Translations under genes and position numbers: made by a program | Shown: in pieces, positions 40,364 through 41,244 of the stretch | Position numbering within the stretch: the first letter of the stretch is position 1 | Layout of the letters: each line of letters starts with the position of its first letter | NCBI GenBank assembly: GCA_017992765.1 | Contig: JAGOOA010000003.1 | Location: 18,003 to 59,246, forward strand | DNA: 41,244 nucleotides | From: Syntrophorhabdaceae bacterium | GTDB taxonomy: Bacteria > Desulfobacterota > Syntrophorhabdia > Syntrophorhabdales > Syntrophorhabdaceae | Direction of reading: 5' to 3' | The notes under the pieces: generated by a model | The model's input: the letters and a program-made list of their open reading frames with translations, nothing else | Database searches by the model: none | Told to the model about the DNA's origin: nothing

Positions 40364-41027
40364 TTCTCTGGTCCTCCCTTACTATTTTCCTGGGCCCCTT
40401 CCCCTGCTGCTTTGACCAGTCCGCAGGGGGGTAGATCGCCTCCAGGAGGTCGCTGCGGCCTTCGCTGTCAAGGCGCTCGACGATAAGCTGCCACGCGCAG
40501 GGGGAGTCGGGGTCGACCTCGCAGGCGCCGTTCTTCGAGCCGCCGCAGGGCCCGTTGAAAAGGCCTTTTGCGCAGCGCGTGACAGGGCAGACACCGGCGA
40601 AATAACCAAGCTTGCAGTCGCCGCAGGCGCGGCAGTTCTCCACCCACAGGCCGGACTCTTTCGTCTCGCCGATGAAGGTTGTGTTCAGGGCAGGGACGAC
40701 CGGGGTCTTCGGGAATACCTCTGCCACGGCCTGGACGCCTGCTCCGCAGCCGAGGGAAAGGATGACCTCGTATCTGTCCGCGATCCCGGTGAGCTGGTCG
40801 ATAAATTCGTAGACGCACTGGCGGTCTATGGTCATCTCATGTGCCTCGATCGTACGCCCCTCCATCTGCGCGTCCATGCGAAGCGCCGACGCGAGGAGCC
40901 CGACCTCCTTTTCTCCTCCGGAGGCGCATTCGGCAACGCAGGTCCCGCATCCCACCACGAGGACCTTCCTGTAAGGCGCAAGCATTGCCCTGATCTCGGC
41001 CAGGGGCTTTCTTTCTGCAGTTATCAT
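40353..41027 (-). CDS. metV: MetV, Zn/Fe-S partner of MetF (copy 2)
   Basis: 224 residues; ATG at 41027 with AAGGAG 7 nt upstream. It has the same cysteine layout as copy 1: GCGTCVAECASGG, SLGCGAG, ENCRACGDC, GVCPVTRCAKG, FNGPCGGS and GACEVDPDSPCAWQL. One difference is visible: the internal CGCG of copy 1 is GCGAG here. It is the first gene of the cluster, with the 77-bp tandem array just upstream. Confidence 0.92.
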   Translation of the reverse strand: MITAERKPLAEIRAMLAPYRKVLVVGCGTCVAECASGGEKEVGLLASALRMDAQMEGRTIEAHEMTIDRQCVYEFIDQLTGIADRYEVILSLGCGAGVQAVAEVFPKTPVVPALNTTFIGETKESGLWVENCRACGDCKLGYFAGVCPVTRCAKGLFNGPCGGSKNGACEVDPDSPCAWQLIVERLDSEGRSDLLEAIYPPADWSKQQGKGPRKIVREDQRSES

Positions 41028-41040
41028 TTCTTCACTCCTT

Positions 41041-41244
41041 GCTACAAATTAATGGGGCTCACGTCGCCCCCTCCAGCAGCAAAGCTGCCGGAGCCACCCC
41101 CTCTCGCTCGTGAACTCGCTACAAATTAATGGGGCTCACGTCGCCCCCTCCAGCAGCAAAGCTGCCGGAGCCACCCCCTCTCGCTCGTGAACTCGCTACA
41201 AATTAATGGGGCTCACGTCGCCCCCTCCAGCAGCAAAGCTGCCG
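41041..41244. repeat. 77-bp tandem repeat at right edge (2.6 copies)
   Basis: Units start at 41041, 41118 and 41195 with no visible mismatch; the third is cut by the window end. Each contains CTCC-A-GCAGC-AAA-GCTGC-C-GGAG, a stable imperfect hairpin, and GGGGC...GCCCC. No gene is seen in 41028-41244, the expected promoter region of the metV2-led cluster. Confidence 0.95.

Noticed and set aside
41041-41244. 77-bp array as CRISPR
   Set aside because: Whole 77-bp units are identical, so there are no variable spacers.

Overview
The window looks like chromosome of a strictly anaerobic bacterium, most likely a Desulfobacterota (former Deltaproteobacteria) member with a syntrophic or acetogenic style of metabolism. 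This is inferred from methylene-tetrahydrofolate reductase genes linked to heterodisulfide-reductase-like genes, a selenocysteine-containing MvhD, a C_GCAxxG_C_C protein, a stand-alone pyruvate-kinase C-terminal-domain protein and type IV pilus motor genes. The exact lineage cannot be fixed from the sequence alone. No insertion sequence, prophage or CRISPR array was seen.

Layout. 1-1339 (minus): truncated sensor kinase and OmpR-type regulator. 1756-3499 (minus): class I aminotransferase and a PK-C-like protein. 3599-7670 (minus): compact operon miaA-scpB-pilT-pilU-C_GCAxxG. 7700-9544 (plus): a PBP1A-type penicillin-binding protein, divergent from miaA. 9633-10055 (minus): an RsbW-like ATPase, divergent from a WYL regulator. 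10176-15355 (plus): WYL regulator, ARPP-1 protein, a 55-aa Cys-rich protein, a fused RecB/Cas4-like plus DUF2779 nuclease, and an ADP-ribosylglycohydrolase; together they resemble a conflict or ADP-ribose-related module. 15428-23792: solute-binding protein, tRNA-Glu and tRNA-Lys (minus), plsY, an adenine-deaminase-like amidohydrolase (minus), MFS transporter, thioesterase, second PBP1A and a surface-adhesin-E-like protein.

23988-41027 (all minus) is one 17-kb cluster. In transcription order it is metV2-metF2, two FMN-type glutamate-synthase-like genes, a class-II amidotransferase/GXGXG protein, hdrC, hdrB, a small winged-helix gene, a giant hdrA, a selenoprotein mvhD, and metV1-metF1. The hdrC-hdrB-hdrA-mvhD-metV-metF half has the gene order of the Moorella MetFV-HdrABC-MvhD complex. 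The HdrA here carries an inserted GltD-like (glutamate synthase small subunit) module, and the large-subunit modules of glutamate synthase are encoded just upstream. The parts of a glutamate synthase are therefore spread through a methylene-THF-reductase/heterodisulfide-reductase locus, which suggests a combined electron-bifurcating or confurcating assembly. One of the two FMN-domain proteins has lost the catalytic signatures and may be a structural pseudoenzyme.

The intergenic DNA is unusual. Nearly every longer gap holds one of four repeat types: (i) degenerate 7-nt-period arrays built from many different heptamer words; (ii) hairpin-rich 39-bp tandem arrays; (iii) three near-identical 123-bp repeats bracketing mvhD; (iv) a 77-bp tandem array running off the right edge. 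Several genes (plsY, the first PBP, the small winged-helix gene) have good sigma70-like promoters placed so close to the start codon that their mRNAs should be leaderless or nearly so.
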